From: Chloroflexota bacterium
Lineage (GTDB): Bacteria; Chloroflexota; Anaerolineae; Anaerolineales; Villigracilaceae
Length of the DNA stretch: 64,000 bases
Direction of reading: 5' to 3'
Assembly: GCA_023459215.1 (NCBI GenBank)
Contig: JAEWVF010000084.1
Span: 1-64,000 of the forward strand
Shown here: positions 23,779-35,247 of the stretch, piece after piece
Numbering within the stretch: the first letter of the stretch is position 1
Layout of the letters: the number at the start of each line of letters is the position of its first letter
Notes under the pieces: model-generated
Told to the model about the DNA's origin: nothing
The model's input: only the letters and a program-made list of their open reading frames with translations
Database searches by the model: none
Translations under genes and position numbers: made by a program

Positions 23779-24345
23779 TTATGATTCAAGGGTTGGGAGG
23801 CGATATTGGGCAGTACGCAGGCGTTCCAGCACAGTTTCGAGCCAGCGCACCTGCGATATGGCCTGGGCCACACCATAATCGACAGTCAGCATCCAGAAAA
23901 AGCGTTCGCGTGGGTCATCTTCGCTCATGTTCTCGCGATTCTCATCCGGTATGGCGCTAAATCCCTGCAAACGCCTGCGCTGGAGATTGAGTTGATGCTC
24001 CAACAGGGCAATCACCTTTTCATCGCTGATCCGCCCGGCAAAGAAAACCTGGATCAGCCAGGCCAGGCGCACCTCGGAGGCAGGCTGGGGCGTTTCGAGC
24101 CAACGGAACAATTCCGCCTGACCGGCTGCCGTAATGCTGTACACCTTGCGCGGCGGGCGCGGCTCTTGCGAGATGGTTTCCGCCGTCAGCCAGCCATCGG
24201 CTTCCATGCGGCCAAGAGTCTTGTAAATCTGGCTCTGCACCGCCGGCCAAAAGTGGGAGACCGATAGATCGACCATCTTTTTGATGTCATAGCCGGTCAT
24301 GGGTTCGTAGTTGAGAAAACCGAGAATAGCATGTTCAAGAGACAT
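23779..24345 (-). CDS. PadR-family transcriptional regulator
   Basis: A 188-residue protein. The N-terminal winged helix (LEHAILGFLNYEPMTGYDIK, then IYKTLGRMEADGWL and RKVYSIT) is a clear PadR domain, followed by the C-terminal dimerisation helices of the Vir-like type. A perfect 18-bp palindrome sits just upstream (24364-24381), implying autoregulation. The Lnt-like gene follows 9 bp downstream and is probably controlled with it, unusual for a housekeeping acyltransferase. Confidence 0.85.
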   Translation of the reverse strand: MSLEHAILGFLNYEPMTGYDIKKMVDLSVSHFWPAVQSQIYKTLGRMEADGWLTAETISQEPRPPRKVYSITAAGQAELFRWLETPQPASEVRLAWLIQVFFAGRISDEKVIALLEHQLNLQRRRLQGFSAIPDENRENMSEDDPRERFFWMLTVDYGVAQAISQVRWLETVLERLRTAQYRLPTLES

Positions 24346-24363
24346 TTTGCATTCCTTGTTTTA

Positions 24364-24381
24364 TATATCACTAGTGATATA
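24364..24381. promoter_or_regulatory. Perfect palindromic operator, probably for PadR
   Basis: TATATCACTAGTGATATA is an 18-bp perfect palindrome 18 bp upstream of the padR start. A near half-site (AGTATCACAG) continues beyond it. This matches the position and symmetry expected of a PadR operator. Confidence 0.75.
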
Positions 24382-24458
24382 GTATCACAGTGTCTTATTT
24401 TGTCAAGGGCCGGGAAATAAACAAAGAGGTGGCGCTTGTTGGAATGGCATGAAATGCA

Positions 24459-24497
24459 AAAAGACTCCCGATGACGCGTATCACCGGGAGTCTTTTT
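24459..24497 (-). terminator. Intrinsic terminator after the META-domain gene
   Basis: Stem AAAGACTCCCG / CGGGAGTCTTT; on the minus strand the hairpin is followed by TTTTGCATT. Confidence 0.75.
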
Positions 24498-24510
24498 GGT
24501 GCTGGGCAGT

Positions 24511-24918
24511 TTACTGCGCGGCAAAGGTCAGAATGACATCGCCGTCTGTGTTCAAGATGTGCAGGTTGTTATCCTTTACCTGATATCTGGCGGCTGCTTC
24601 AAGGGCCTGCAAGTAAGCGGATTCCTGATCTGACAGTCCTTCGCAATACATCATGGTTGAAAACATCGACCCGAAAGTCAGTTTGCCTTCATCCAGCGTA
24701 TATTCGCCGCCAAAACTGTTGCAGGAACCGTTGCCACCAACCTGGCCATCCTCAAAAACCAGCGTCGGGGCGCTGTCCTCCAACACCGGCTGGTCGTTAA
24801 TTGCAACCAGGTTCCAGGAAGTGCCTTTCAAATCCGGCGTCGACGCGCCAGCGCTGCAAGCTGCCAGGGCAAGCGCCAGAACCAGGGTTAATAACGAAAT
24901 CAGTTTGTATGTTTTCAT
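24511..24918 (-). CDS. META-domain lipoprotein (HslJ-like)
   Basis: A 135-residue lipoprotein. The signal peptide ends with the lipobox LALAAC. The mature part is a single META domain: GTSWNLVAIND, then GQVGGNGSCNSFGGEYTLD with its typical G-x-CN motif, then a MMYCEG segment. HslJ/META proteins are linked to stress and antibiotic tolerance in other bacteria, but the mechanism is unclear. It is transcribed alone, with its own terminator. Confidence 0.85.
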   Translation of the reverse strand: MKTYKLISLLTLVLALALAACSAGASTPDLKGTSWNLVAINDQPVLEDSAPTLVFEDGQVGGNGSCNSFGGEYTLDEGKLTFGSMFSTMMYCEGLSDQESAYLQALEAAARYQVKDNNLHILNTDGDVILTFAAQ

Positions 24919-24982
24919 CGCGTTTCTCCTATTGTTTGTGAATTACAACAGTGAAACGCGTTTGGACTTTATTTTGTTCCTC

Positions 24983-25387
24983 TCACGGGCGGACAGCCTG
25001 CTGAAATCGCTCCAATTGTTCCCGGTCAAGCGTAACCAGGGTAGTGGCAAAACGCAGCGACACGGCCACATAAACCGCATCGCTGGCGCGCAGTTTGTGG
25101 GCAGCCGCCGTTTCAGCGGCGAGGCGGGCGAGACTTTTGTCGAGGTCGATCAGCGTCAGGTTGGGCAGGTTGGCAATTTGGTTGGCAATTGTGATTGCCA
25201 GTTCAGAGTCGCCCTTCTTGCGCGCAATCGCTGCCGCAATTTCAGTGATCAGCAAAGTTGGGGCGATGATTGGCAAATTATCCTGTTGAATCTTTTGGAT
25301 AAATGCCAAACTATTGTCGCTACCCACCTCAGTTGGGCTGAACGCATTGACAAAAACACTGGCATCGATGGTAACAGGCTCAATCAT
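24983..25387 (-). CDS. PIN-domain toxin (VapC-like)
   Basis: A 134-residue PIN-domain protein. VTIDASVFVNAF gives the first acidic residue, LLITEIAAAIAR the second, and LRASDAVYVAVSL the third, forming the metal-dependent RNase site. The start at 25387 (MIEPV) is chosen because it overlaps the antitoxin stop by 8 bp; the longer frame is antitoxin coding sequence in another frame. Confidence 0.82.
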   Translation of the reverse strand: MIEPVTIDASVFVNAFSPTEVGSDNSLAFIQKIQQDNLPIIAPTLLITEIAAAIARKKGDSELAITIANQIANLPNLTLIDLDKSLARLAAETAAAHKLRASDAVYVAVSLRFATTLVTLDREQLERFQQAVRP

Positions 25388-25634
25388 CGCGCATTTCCGA
25401 AAGAATATCAAGAATACTTTTCTCGCTTTGCGGCCCATGTGCCATCTCATTCCGCAAAGCCAGCAAGCGCTCCCACGGTTCTTCTTCCTGGGGCGGCGCG
25501 GTGTCGAGCGGAATAATCAGGGCCGCCGGTTTGCCGCGTTGGGTGATGACGTAGCGGGCGCGGGTTTCCTTGACGGCCCGCACAACTTCTGACGCGCGCG
25601 TTTTCAGTTCACGGATGCCGATTTCTTTTGTCAT
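25380..25634 (-). CDS. Phd/YefM-type antitoxin
   Basis: An 84-residue protein beginning KEIGIRELKTRASEVVRAV, then YVITQRGKPAALIIP, the classic Phd/YefM fold that binds operator DNA. The C-terminal acidic tail (LSEMRDD) would occupy the PIN toxin. Start 25634 is preferred over the upstream in-frame extension. Confidence 0.82.
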   Translation of the reverse strand: MTKEIGIRELKTRASEVVRAVKETRARYVITQRGKPAALIIPLDTAPPQEEEPWERLLALRNEMAHGPQSEKSILDILSEMRDD

Positions 25635-25655
25635 AAATGACTCCATGTGGTGCTT

Positions 25656-25676
25656 AATGTGGTCACATTTATTATA
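25656..25676 (-). promoter_or_regulatory. Promoter -10 and operator of the PIN/Phd module
   Basis: On the minus strand TATAAT (25671-25676) is followed by the inverted repeat AATGTG-AC-CACATT (25656-25669), which would overlap the start of transcription. That is a typical place for an antitoxin operator. The -35 is weak. Confidence 0.6.
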
Positions 25677-25754
25677 CATCAAAGGCGCAAGGAGTTGAAA
25701 ATCTTTGCAAAAGTCCTGTGGCCCAATGAGCAATCTCACCTGCCTTTGCTGCAA

Positions 25755-25791
25755 AAACCGCCCCGCGACATTTTTTAGCGCGGGGCGGTTT
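25755..25791 (-). terminator. Intrinsic terminator after gyrA
   Basis: A 13-bp stem (AAACCGCCCCGCG / CGCGGGGCGGTTT) followed on the minus strand by TTTTTGC. It sits immediately after the gyrA stop. Confidence 0.85.
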
Positions 25792-25793
25792 GG

Positions 25794-28559
<2,766 letters not shown>

Positions 28560-28720
28560 AAAAGTATCCTTTTTGGGAGTCCAATATCTTCTGACATTGG
28601 GGTTCAAAAGTCTGGCCGGCGGGGCGCTGCGCAAAAACTTTTGACTCCACAAGACTGCAAATTTGTTCTATCGTACTTATCTTAAGTTGAAAGACTCAAA
28701 GCGTCAAGTGCGAGGCGCAA

Positions 28721-28749
28721 AAAAAACGCCGGGATGCTCCGGCGCTTTG
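28721..28749 (-). terminator. Intrinsic terminator
   Basis: The hairpin CGCCGG-GATGCT-CCGGCG is followed on the minus strand by TTTTTTTTGCG. It ends the transcript of the secreted protein at 28777-29637. Confidence 0.75.
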
Positions 28750-28776
28750 GTGGAAGGATATGGAAATTCTGGATGA

Positions 28777-29637
28777 TTATTTAACGCTGCCCTTGAAAAC
28801 CCAGGGGCCGCGCACCCCGAACAAATCTAAAAACATATCATCATCGTAGACAATCTCCCGAGCTTCGCTGTCAGACATCTTGGCTGGCTTTTGGATAATT
28901 TCAAGGCCGCAAGCGCCTCCATCCTCGTCCTGATCCCATTTATGTTTGATTTTTATACCAGTTTTTCGCTCATCCAAAGCAGATTGAATCTTCTTTAAGT
29001 ACTCGCTATCGCCGCCATCCAACAACCCACAAACATCAGACTCAGATGGGTTGCGGGCAATGCTATCGATGGTGATGATAAAACTGGAAGTATCAAAACC
29101 TTCCGGCAAGACAGCGTGCAGGGTATCGCAACGCTGGCCAATTTTCTGACCAGGTAGAGCATCCTGATATCTGTCATGATTTCCATCTGTGACAAGTTGC
29201 TGCATTTTCCCATCCACCAACTGGGGAGGATAGCGAATTTCGATTACCGATAGATATTGAGGCGTAACCCCCAATCCTTGCGCATCAACAAACGAGGTAG
29301 CTCTTGGCAGCCAATCACTCGCATCCAACATATCGTAACAGATATCGACCGCAAGCATGTGATCCCCCCGGCTGATTTCCGGATCGGTTTCCAGGCGGTA
29401 ATTTCCGGCATGGATGGTAATACCGTTAACTGTGATCGCTTGAAACGATGAATTGGGGATTTTCTCGCTGATTTGAGACAATAAATCATCCGGCGTCAAT
29501 ATTCCTTCCAGATGAACCACAGGCTGGCTTTCCGCCAAGGCCACCACCTGCGGTTGGGAGAAATAAAAACCAACAGACGCAAGCGCGGCCAGGGTGGACA
29601 AACCCAAAAGAACCAACGGTATCAGTTTCTTTTTCAT
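28777..29637 (-). CDS. Secreted protein of unknown function, paralogue A
   Basis: A 286-residue protein with an N-terminal signal anchor (MKKKLIPLVLLGLSTLAAL). The first 40 residues and upstream DNA are almost identical to the gene at 33586-34383. The bodies are diverged but share the same order of features: an ICY segment, a CxGL segment, Cys pairs and a Ser/Glu-rich end. I recognise no known family. Low identity in the body with near-identity at the 5' end suggests gene conversion of the signal and promoter region. Confidence 0.65.
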   Translation of the reverse strand: MKKKLIPLVLLGLSTLAALASVGFYFSQPQVVALAESQPVVHLEGILTPDDLLSQISEKIPNSSFQAITVNGITIHAGNYRLETDPEISRGDHMLAVDICYDMLDASDWLPRATSFVDAQGLGVTPQYLSVIEIRYPPQLVDGKMQQLVTDGNHDRYQDALPGQKIGQRCDTLHAVLPEGFDTSSFIITIDSIARNPSESDVCGLLDGGDSEYLKKIQSALDERKTGIKIKHKWDQDEDGGACGLEIIQKPAKMSDSEAREIVYDDDMFLDLFGVRGPWVFKGSVK

Positions 29638-29786
29638 TTTGGTCTCCTCTCCCCATCATAAAAGAATTCCCGTTTTCCATCATCGGCAAAAATACCTATT
29701 CTTACTCCCGCGCTTCGCTCAACCATCGCATCAATCAGTCAAAATTGACCTGGAAACGGCTTCGAAAAGTAGAAAACCAGGAATCA

Positions 29787-29818
29787 AAAAAGGGCCGCTA
29801 AAAAAGACGGCCCTTCCA
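29787..29818 (-). terminator. Intrinsic terminator after the 29.8-kb fragment
   Basis: Stem AAGGGCCG / CGGCCCTT with a 10-nt A-rich loop, followed on the minus strand by TTTTTTGATT. Confidence 0.7.
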
Positions 29819-29833
29819 ACCCAGGCAAAGCAA

Positions 29834-30070
29834 CTACTTTTCAAGATCGTTCAGGATAAACTTCCATTCGCCATGCACTTCTGAAGTGGCGATCACATCG
29901 AAAGCCTTTTGGGCTTCTTCAGCGCTGACTGATTTCGAGTATTCTTCCAGACCGACCGAGGGGCTTTTTTCGGCATCATCCGTGTAGCTGATCTTCAGGC
30001 AATATTCCTGGGCCTTGGGACTGGTCGACAGCCTTTGCTGCATCTCCTGACAGAGCATTTCTATCAACAT
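29834..30070 (-). pseudogene. Detached C-terminal copy of paralogue B
   Basis: This 78-codon frame contains CQEMQQRLSTSPKAQEY and SKSVSAEEAQK and ends VHGEWKFILNDLEK. It is nearly identical to the last 70 residues of the gene at 33586-34383, including about 20 bp past the stop. It has no signal peptide and no upstream body, so it is a duplicated 3' fragment, probably not functional. Confidence 0.75.
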
Positions 30071-30100
30071 ATACTATCTATACAAAGGCTTTCTCGCAAA

Positions 30101-30649
30101 CTATGTTCCCCAACCAGGCAAAACAATCAACCTGAAATAACCGTTTTCACGATAAACACCAAATGTATCACTTGTATTGATCCAACCATCTTGCTCAAGA
30201 ATGCCTCGATCTGATATCCAGCCGCATTCTTTAAATTTCCCTGGTTTTACATGGTAGTTAACCCTTGCGACAATGTCATATTGCGGCGTAATTTTATTTT
30301 CCATCAAGGTGATTGTATCGAGTGTATATTCTTCCAGCCCGCAATTTTGGCGCTTCGCACTTGTTTTGATTATTTCAAGCCATTGCAATACTAATTCTTT
30401 CACTATTTGGTTTGAAGAAGCACACGCCAAGTTTTGGACCGCGATGCGGGAAATTGCAATTTCATCCCAATACTCTGCCCCATATCCCCATGAAGCAGGC
30501 GTACTGGCAGACGTAGCAATTAGTCCCAAACAGGGAGTTTCACTTGCTGACGGTGTGTGAGTAATTGCAGGTTTCTCAGAAACACAAGCAGCAAGCGCAA
30601 ATATTGCAACGAAGGGAATACATAACCGCCAATTAATTTTTCTGCTCAT
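30101..30649 (-). CDS. Lipoprotein of unknown function
   Basis: A 182-residue protein; the start at 30649 (MSRKINWRLC) places a lipobox (LAAC) at about residue 20, followed by a Thr/Ser/Pro linker (HTPSASETP). No recognised domain. It is more AT-rich than the conserved genes around it, as are its lipoprotein neighbours. Confidence 0.6.
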   Translation of the reverse strand: MSRKINWRLCIPFVAIFALAACVSEKPAITHTPSASETPCLGLIATSASTPASWGYGAEYWDEIAISRIAVQNLACASSNQIVKELVLQWLEIIKTSAKRQNCGLEEYTLDTITLMENKITPQYDIVARVNYHVKPGKFKECGWISDRGILEQDGWINTSDTFGVYRENGYFRLIVLPGWGT

Positions 30650-30774
30650 TTCATTGGATATTTCTGAAGAATTAGCCCTATCGAAAAAGCTGATAGACAG
30701 GCTGACAGTATTTCTCGACAATGATTTTGGGCTGTTTTTTTGAAACCCAGGCAAATTCTTCGCTGCTCGTAGAA

Positions 30775-32265
30775 TTAACGACTCAAAGACAGCGTATTGA
30801 TGTAATTGAGCAGTTCGCCGCTCTCGTTAAAACCGACCTGGACAAAAGGATAACTCATGCCATCATCCAATAGCGGTTTTGTGCGATCTTCCCAGCGGAA
30901 AAAATAGGTTCTGACCTTCTCTCCCGGAACGAAAGTTAACTCGTCCAGCTTAACGTCTGGCGCAAGCAATACAATCAGTTCTCGCGCCTGTTGTTCAAGG
31001 GTATCTATCGAAAAACTAGGGACGGGGGGCAACTCATCCGTCAGGGGCGAAACTTTGGGAATGATTTCGATAATTTGATGTTGATCGGAATAAACCGTGA
31101 AGGTATTGCTATTGGTTTCATAAGTTGTCAATTCAATCTCTGCCCGATAATGAGGAAATACAGATACATCCACTACAGAAACCAGGCCATCATCAACACG
31201 AGAAATTGCTTTGCTATCCAACGAAATCGTTTCCTGGGTAATGCCGCTCAAGGCCAGCCGAATGTTTTTGTACTCTTGTTCGAGCGCAAAACTTTTAGCG
31301 AAAGTATCACCCACAATCAGGTACGTTGATTCCATGCTGAATGGGTCATAAATGTAAATAATATCTTCGCTGCGCCCTTCCTTTTCAAGCCAGACTTCAA
31401 ACGTGCCAGCAAAAATAGCCAGTAACTCATCCCGGCGAGCCTGTTGTAAGGCTGGGTCATCAGGAATGTCTGGCACTTTGTAAATCTCCAGGTAAAGCCG
31501 CGCATATTCAAGGTTTAGTTCGTGGATACAATCCTGGGTTGCCTGATAGGCGGCCTCGATTTTTCCTCGCGAATCGCCCAGGAATCGGATACCGTCCTGT
31601 CCATCCGGCAAAACGATTGTTTCATACTCCCCTTTTTCTTTTTCCTGTTCAACCAAACGGTTGTAATCGCTTGCGCAAAGGTTGATTTTTTGAAGAATTT
31701 CTTCCTGCGAAATCCTTGTATGGGAAGAAAGGCCGACCGTTTTGGGAGCGTGGAGGGTGGACAAAACATCTTCACCAGAAGTTTTACAGGCTTCCCACTC
31801 ATCGGAATGGGCCTGGATGGTAATAACCGCAATGCCCATCTCATAGTCAAAGCCGTCGAGAGAATGGTCTTCGAAGTAATATCCTATGACCAATCCCGTA
31901 GCCGAATCACTTTCGGTTGTGGTTGTGTACTTGACCTCGCCGAGTTGGACAGGCTCCGTAGTGTCCTGGAAGAACCCGGATGGGCCAACGGGTCCCACCC
32001 GGCAAGTTTTGAGGGTTCTTGACTCAAGGTAATTTACCATCTGTACAGTATTTTCATACTCTGACTTGTCGCTCCATTTTGCGGGGTTGTATTCCATTAC
32101 GAGCGGCTTGTATGGAAGCAGCGTAAATATCTCCGGCGACTGTTTGGGTTGGAAATCTGAAGAGTTGTTGGGGGTCTGCGGTAACGGAGGATTGTTTTCA
32201 GAAGCAGCGCAGGCTGTTATAGCCCAAACAAGCAAAAGTAAGGCCAAGATGTTTTTGAGATTCAT
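30775..32265 (-). CDS. Lipoprotein of unknown function (large)
   Basis: A 496-residue protein starting at 32265 (MNLKNILALLLLVWAI), with lipobox ITAC. The mature protein begins with an Asn/Pro/Gln-rich linker and has a repeated pattern of beta-rich segments, but I recognise no family. It is followed by a gap of 125 bp to the next lipoprotein gene on the same strand. Confidence 0.6.
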   Translation of the reverse strand: MNLKNILALLLLVWAITACAASENNPPLPQTPNNSSDFQPKQSPEIFTLLPYKPLVMEYNPAKWSDKSEYENTVQMVNYLESRTLKTCRVGPVGPSGFFQDTTEPVQLGEVKYTTTTESDSATGLVIGYYFEDHSLDGFDYEMGIAVITIQAHSDEWEACKTSGEDVLSTLHAPKTVGLSSHTRISQEEILQKINLCASDYNRLVEQEKEKGEYETIVLPDGQDGIRFLGDSRGKIEAAYQATQDCIHELNLEYARLYLEIYKVPDIPDDPALQQARRDELLAIFAGTFEVWLEKEGRSEDIIYIYDPFSMESTYLIVGDTFAKSFALEQEYKNIRLALSGITQETISLDSKAISRVDDGLVSVVDVSVFPHYRAEIELTTYETNSNTFTVYSDQHQIIEIIPKVSPLTDELPPVPSFSIDTLEQQARELIVLLAPDVKLDELTFVPGEKVRTYFFRWEDRTKPLLDDGMSYPFVQVGFNESGELLNYINTLSLSR

Positions 32266-32316
32266 GTTGGGTCCGTATCCGTTTTTCGAACTCTCGATAA
32301 CCAAATTAAAGAGCAT

Positions 32317-32895
32317 TCACTTTATCTCCAGGGTGGATGCTATCTTTTCCAAGAGTGCTATCTGCTCACTGTATTCACTATGTTCGCCTTTCAAGTACCC
32401 TTGCAGCATGAACCGATAGTTCTTTGCATATATAAAAACATTCCAAACGGTATCTCCAGCCAGGTATTGGATTGTTTTTACGCCCTGCAACGATTCTGTG
32501 ACCGGGGAAGTAATTTGGTCGGAATCTTCACATTTCTCCTGGGTAAGATTACAAGGAAGTGCATAGATTTTTATCTTAATCGAATCGGGAGGTTGGTATT
32601 CAAAATTCCCATTGACCCTGGCAAAGCTTTGAACAAGAGTTTCACCTTCCAGGCCTGGAACGCTCTCCGTCAACCCTGGGTAGAGATACCATTCTTCTGG
32701 ATACTGAAGGTTGTATTCAAGCCTGCCTTCATCGGATGTAAAGTAACTTGAAAACCAAATCCAGTTGGGTACAGGCAAGTTTTTCGTTGGCGTTGGCTGA
32801 ATAAAATTTATATTGAACGTTGGATTTGAACATCCCGAAAAGGCAATAAGGGAAAAACACATCACATAAAAGAAGTTGCTAAACCTGGTTTTCAT
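32317..32895 (-). CDS. Lipoprotein of unknown function
   Basis: A 192-residue protein starting at 32895 (MKTRFSNFFYVMC), with lipobox FSGC. Contains IWFSSYFTSDEGRLEYNLQY and a C-terminal helix; resembles PsbP/DUF1795-like single-domain lipoproteins only loosely. No assigned function. It is followed 52 bp later by the 496-residue lipoprotein. Confidence 0.58.
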   Translation of the reverse strand: MKTRFSNFFYVMCFSLIAFSGCSNPTFNINFIQPTPTKNLPVPNWIWFSSYFTSDEGRLEYNLQYPEEWYLYPGLTESVPGLEGETLVQSFARVNGNFEYQPPDSIKIKIYALPCNLTQEKCEDSDQITSPVTESLQGVKTIQYLAGDTVWNVFIYAKNYRFMLQGYLKGEHSEYSEQIALLEKIASTLEIK

Positions 32896-32952
32896 ATTCG
32901 ATACATTCCGAAACCGTACTGCGCCCATTTTTCAGCCCGCGGTTGGCAAAAA

Positions 32953-33492
32953 TTAATCACACATTGGGACTTGTGTTACCACTACCAATGTATATGTATT
33001 TCCAAGCTGGGATACAACAGCATCAAAAAGACGGGTGATATGCGAGGCGCTTTCAGAAATGATCCCTGCGCCCCCGCCCCAATCGCTGCGCTCATAACTC
33101 GCTGTTGAAACAAGAGGCAGAAACGGTTTGGCGGTGACTTCTGCTTCAGCAATAAATGTTCCACCTAATTCTTTCGCACATCTTTGATTCAACGGAATAT
33201 TGATTTTGTTGATGACATACTCATCCAAGCGCATTTCAGGGCTGACATTCTCGCTTACAAAATGATCCAGCCAAGCAGTGTAAAGGATTTTAGCTATTTC
33301 TTCTTGCGAATATTCCTTAACGATTTCTACGCTGATCGTGAGTTGATTTGGGTCAGGTGTTGCAGTTGGTTGAATCAAAACCGGCAAAGCCGTTGGCGAG
33401 GCCTGCGGCAGCAAGGAATTGTTTCCAGGCGCGGCGCAGGCGGTTGCAGCAAAGATAAACACAAGTAAAACCGGGATGATCTTTCGATTCAT
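32953..33492 (-). CDS. Lipoprotein of unknown function
   Basis: A 179-residue protein starting at 33492 (MNRKIIPVLLVFIFAATAC), with a Pro/Thr linker (LPQASPTALP) after the lipobox. It ends QVPMCD. The N-terminal part is nearly the same as that of the 30775-32265 product (AAxxNxxLPQ), so the lipobox region may be shared by recombination. Confidence 0.58.
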   Translation of the reverse strand: MNRKIIPVLLVFIFAATACAAPGNNSLLPQASPTALPVLIQPTATPDPNQLTISVEIVKEYSQEEIAKILYTAWLDHFVSENVSPEMRLDEYVINKINIPLNQRCAKELGGTFIAEAEVTAKPFLPLVSTASYERSDWGGGAGIISESASHITRLFDAVVSQLGNTYTLVVVTQVPMCD

Positions 33493-33529
33493 GTTGGATT
33501 TGTGTCCGTATTCATCGTCAAATAAAAAA

Positions 33530-33577
33530 CCTGGGCGGAGGCAGGCCCGTTTAGAAACAGGCATTCCTCCGCCCAGG
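33530..33577 (-). terminator. Intrinsic terminator after paralogue B
   Basis: A perfect 12-bp stem CCTGGGCGGAGG / CCTCCGCCCAGG with an inner hairpin, followed on the minus strand by TTTTTTATTTG. Confidence 0.85.
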
Positions 33578-33585
33578 CAAAGCAA

Positions 33586-34383
33586 CTACTTTTCAAGATC
33601 GTTCAGGATAAATTTCCATTCGCCATGCACTTCTGAAGTGGCGATCACATCGAAAACCTTTTGGGCTTCTTCAGCGCTGACCGATTTCGAATATTCTTCC
33701 AGGCTGACCAAGGCGCCTTTTTCGGCATCGTCGATGCAGTTGATCTTCAGGCCGTATTCCTGGGCTTTGGGGCTGGTGGACAGCCTTTGCTGCATCTCCT
33801 GGCAGGGAGAGTACAATTCACGATATGGCGCATAAAAATATGCAATTGAGAACTCCATTGGCAACGTAATGGTTTCTGGGTCTTCGATGAGATAGATTAC
33901 CAGGGCACAACGCACGCCAGTATTTTTGCCATCGGCCAGTATTTCCCCTTCCAAAAACTCGATGCTATCTGCGTATATTGAATTTTCGCCAAAAATTAGT
34001 TGCCCAACTCTGGCCCGCCACTCCCCATCATCAGGCGCGGTATAGCAAATCCCTATCTCGACGCCATGAGTAAGCGCATACCCTGTCAACTGGTATGTAT
34101 ATGTACCTTCCCCGGTTTCTGTATAAACCTCCCGGTTGAATTGAGTGAGCTTGACCGATGTTACTTCAACCTTGATGTCATTGACCGTCAATGCAGGAAG
34201 TTCGCGCACAATTTCAGGGGCAGGCTGTCGCTCATCATCCGCATCCTGTATTTGGGATTGAGGCGTGGGTTGGCTCTCCGCCAGGGCCACCGCTTGCGGT
34301 TGGGAGAAATAAAAACCAGCAGAGGCAAGCGCAGCCAGGATGAACAAACCCAAAAGAACCAACGGGATCAGTTTCTTTTTCAT
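33586..34383 (-). CDS. Secreted protein of unknown function, paralogue B
   Basis: A 265-residue protein; start 34383 (MKKKLIPLVLLGLF) follows GGAGACC. Signal anchor, then a Gln/Pro-rich linker, then a beta-rich body with a VEIGICYTAPDDGEW segment and a helical end (VSAEEAQKVFDVIATSEVHG). Its 5' end is duplicated at 28777-29637 and its 3' end at 29834-30070, so it is probably the parent copy. No known family. Confidence 0.65.
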   Translation of the reverse strand: MKKKLIPLVLLGLFILAALASAGFYFSQPQAVALAESQPTPQSQIQDADDERQPAPEIVRELPALTVNDIKVEVTSVKLTQFNREVYTETGEGTYTYQLTGYALTHGVEIGICYTAPDDGEWRARVGQLIFGENSIYADSIEFLEGEILADGKNTGVRCALVIYLIEDPETITLPMEFSIAYFYAPYRELYSPCQEMQQRLSTSPKAQEYGLKINCIDDAEKGALVSLEEYSKSVSAEEAQKVFDVIATSEVHGEWKFILNDLEK

Positions 34384-34446
34384 TTTGGTCTCCTGCCCCA
34401 TCATAAAAGAAGTCCCGTTTTCCATCATCGGCAAAACTACCTATTT

Positions 34447-35106
34447 TCAATCCCGCGTATCGATCAAGTCATCGACCACATCAGGAATATGCCGGATCAG
34501 CCAGGCGACCGCTTCCTGGCGCGAGGCGACGCCCAGCTTTTTGAGCAGGCTGGCAACGTGGTGCGAAGCGGTGCGGTGCGAAATCTCAAGGGCCTGCGCC
34601 AGGGCTAAATCGTTCAACCCCTGGACGAGCAGTTTCGCAATTTGCCGTTCGCGTTTGCTGAGCGCCTGCCATTTGTCGCCCACTTCGCTGCGCCAGCGTA
34701 TGGCGCGGCTCAACTGTTCGTCCGTGAACAAGGTTTCACCGGCCACCGCGCGCCGAATGGCGGCAATCAATTGCTCGCCGCGCTGACTTTTGTCGAGATA
34801 ACCCGCCACACCGGCCTCGATCATTTCCGACAGGTAAAAATCGCGGTCGTGAGCGGTCAGCACCAGGGTGACCGTATCCGGGTAATGCTCACGCACCCAG
34901 GCTTCTACTTCGGCGGCGCGCATACCGGGCATCTTCAGGTCCAGGAGCAGAACTTTGGGCTGCAAGCGGGCAACCACTTCAAGAGCCTGCTCGCCATTTT
35001 CGGCTTCGGCCACAATCTCAAGATCGCAAGCCTGGGCCAGCGTTGTCCGCACGCCCTGGCGGGCGAGGGGATGGTCATCGACAAGCAGAATGCTGATTTT
35101 GTCCAT
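34447..35106 (-). CDS. NarL/FixJ-type response regulator (orphan)
   Basis: A 219-residue protein: receiver domain (ILLVDDHPLARQG; phospho-acceptor Asp in LLLDLKMPG; LVLTAH; LDKSQRG) and a LuxR-type HTH (LSKRERQIAKLLVQGLNDLA, then LEISHRTASHHVASLLKKL). The wHTH has the usual DNA-recognition pattern. No histidine kinase lies nearby. It is divergent from the CHAT-domain gene, sharing a 141-bp intergenic region with a TATACT-like -10 (35195-35200), so it may regulate that gene. Confidence 0.85.
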   Translation of the reverse strand: MDKISILLVDDHPLARQGVRTTLAQACDLEIVAEAENGEQALEVVARLQPKVLLLDLKMPGMRAAEVEAWVREHYPDTVTLVLTAHDRDFYLSEMIEAGVAGYLDKSQRGEQLIAAIRRAVAGETLFTDEQLSRAIRWRSEVGDKWQALSKRERQIAKLLVQGLNDLALAQALEISHRTASHHVASLLKKLGVASRQEAVAWLIRHIPDVVDDLIDTRD

Positions 35107-35247
35107 GGAGGTTGACCTCGGGAATGATTAGGGAACAACAGTGGCAAAACGCTTCATTTTTTTTGCGCAGGTTTTATCGCCGGGCGAAAAAACGTATACT
35201 ATAAATATACCATCAACTTTGTCCATAAATCGCCGCAGGAGTGCGCC

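Noticed and set aside
34384..34434. Earlier start for paralogue B
   Set aside because: The in-frame extension covers the ribosome-binding site and disrupts a normal signal peptide.
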